64,000 nucleotides of DNA from Aquincola tertiaricarbonis (GTDB taxonomy: Bacteria > Pseudomonadota > Gammaproteobacteria > Burkholderiales > Burkholderiaceae_C), in the NCBI RefSeq assembly GCF_000969605.1, contig NZ_JZUE01000001.1, positions 62,001-126,000 of the forward strand. The letters run 5' to 3'. Every line of letters begins with the position of its first letter. Within the stretch, counting starts at the first letter, position 1. Made by a program: the position numbers and the translations under genes. The notes under the pieces are model-generated. The model did no database searches. It saw only the letters and a list, made by a program, of their open reading frames with translations, and was not told where the DNA came from. Positions 63,955-64,000 of this stretch are shown here, piece by piece.

Positions 63955-64000
63955 GGTGCGCTGCTGACAGGAACTGTCAGGCCGCCCGCAGAGCATGGAG

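Overview
This window looks like the chromosome of a high-GC betaproteobacterium of the order Burkholderiales. The evidence is an ahcY gene led by an S-adenosylhomocysteine riboswitch, the gene order lpxL-like x2 / dapF / DUF484 / xerC, and the strong G/C third-position bias. The genus cannot be fixed from the sequence alone.

Layout. (1) Bases 1-16,360 are ordinary chromosome: a VapBC-type toxin-antitoxin pair cut by the window edge, ahcY with its riboswitch, a HAD phosphatase/MFS pair, a transglutaminase-like protein, a YcaQ-like winged-helix protein, metK, two lipid A acyltransferases, dapF, DUF484, xerC, a small membrane protein, rlmI, an Lrp-type regulator and glmS. (2) Bases about 16,386-62,297 are one Tn7-like transposon of about 46 kb, inserted about 25 bp past the glmS stop codon, which is the classical attTn7 position. 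Both ends carry matching inverted repeats. The transposition genes tnsA-tnsB-tnsC-tniQ-tnsD sit at the end far from glmS and are transcribed outward. (3) Bases 62,298-64,000 are chromosome again: a GAF-domain gene whose last codons were replaced by transposon sequence, and a YafY-type WYL regulator.

The cargo is dominated by what looks like anti-phage defence. Its main block (16,589-32,250, minus strand) is a tightly packed seven-gene operon. In order it encodes a 1765-residue helicase with a C-terminal DUF1998-type region (like Druantia DruE, or a DISARM DrmA-DrmB fusion), a SNF2 helicase (like DISARM DrmD), a 1356-residue N6-adenine methyltransferase (like DISARM DrmMI), a DUF3696/OLD-like ATPase, a PIN-domain nuclease, an ATP-dependent RNA ligase and an HNH nuclease. 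The methylase plus SNF2 half resembles class 1 DISARM. The helicase-DUF1998 protein and the ATPase/PIN/RNA-ligase/HNH tail do not match any single system I know, so this is the best candidate here for an undescribed composite defence system.

Other cargo: a PD-(D/E)XK-like protein; a three-gene set (unknown protein, DUF2779 Cas4-like/exonuclease, WYL regulator); a sirtuin; a tandem AAA+ ATPase with a truncated MoxR fragment; a RES/Xre toxin-antitoxin pair; two paralogous CAP-domain lipoproteins with a decayed fragment of one of them; other lipoproteins; and an IS5-family transposase with a frameshift. The stretch before tnsA (52.9-54.1 kb) is mostly non-coding and holds four consecutive small inverted repeats. 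No CRISPR array, cas gene, rRNA or tRNA was found.
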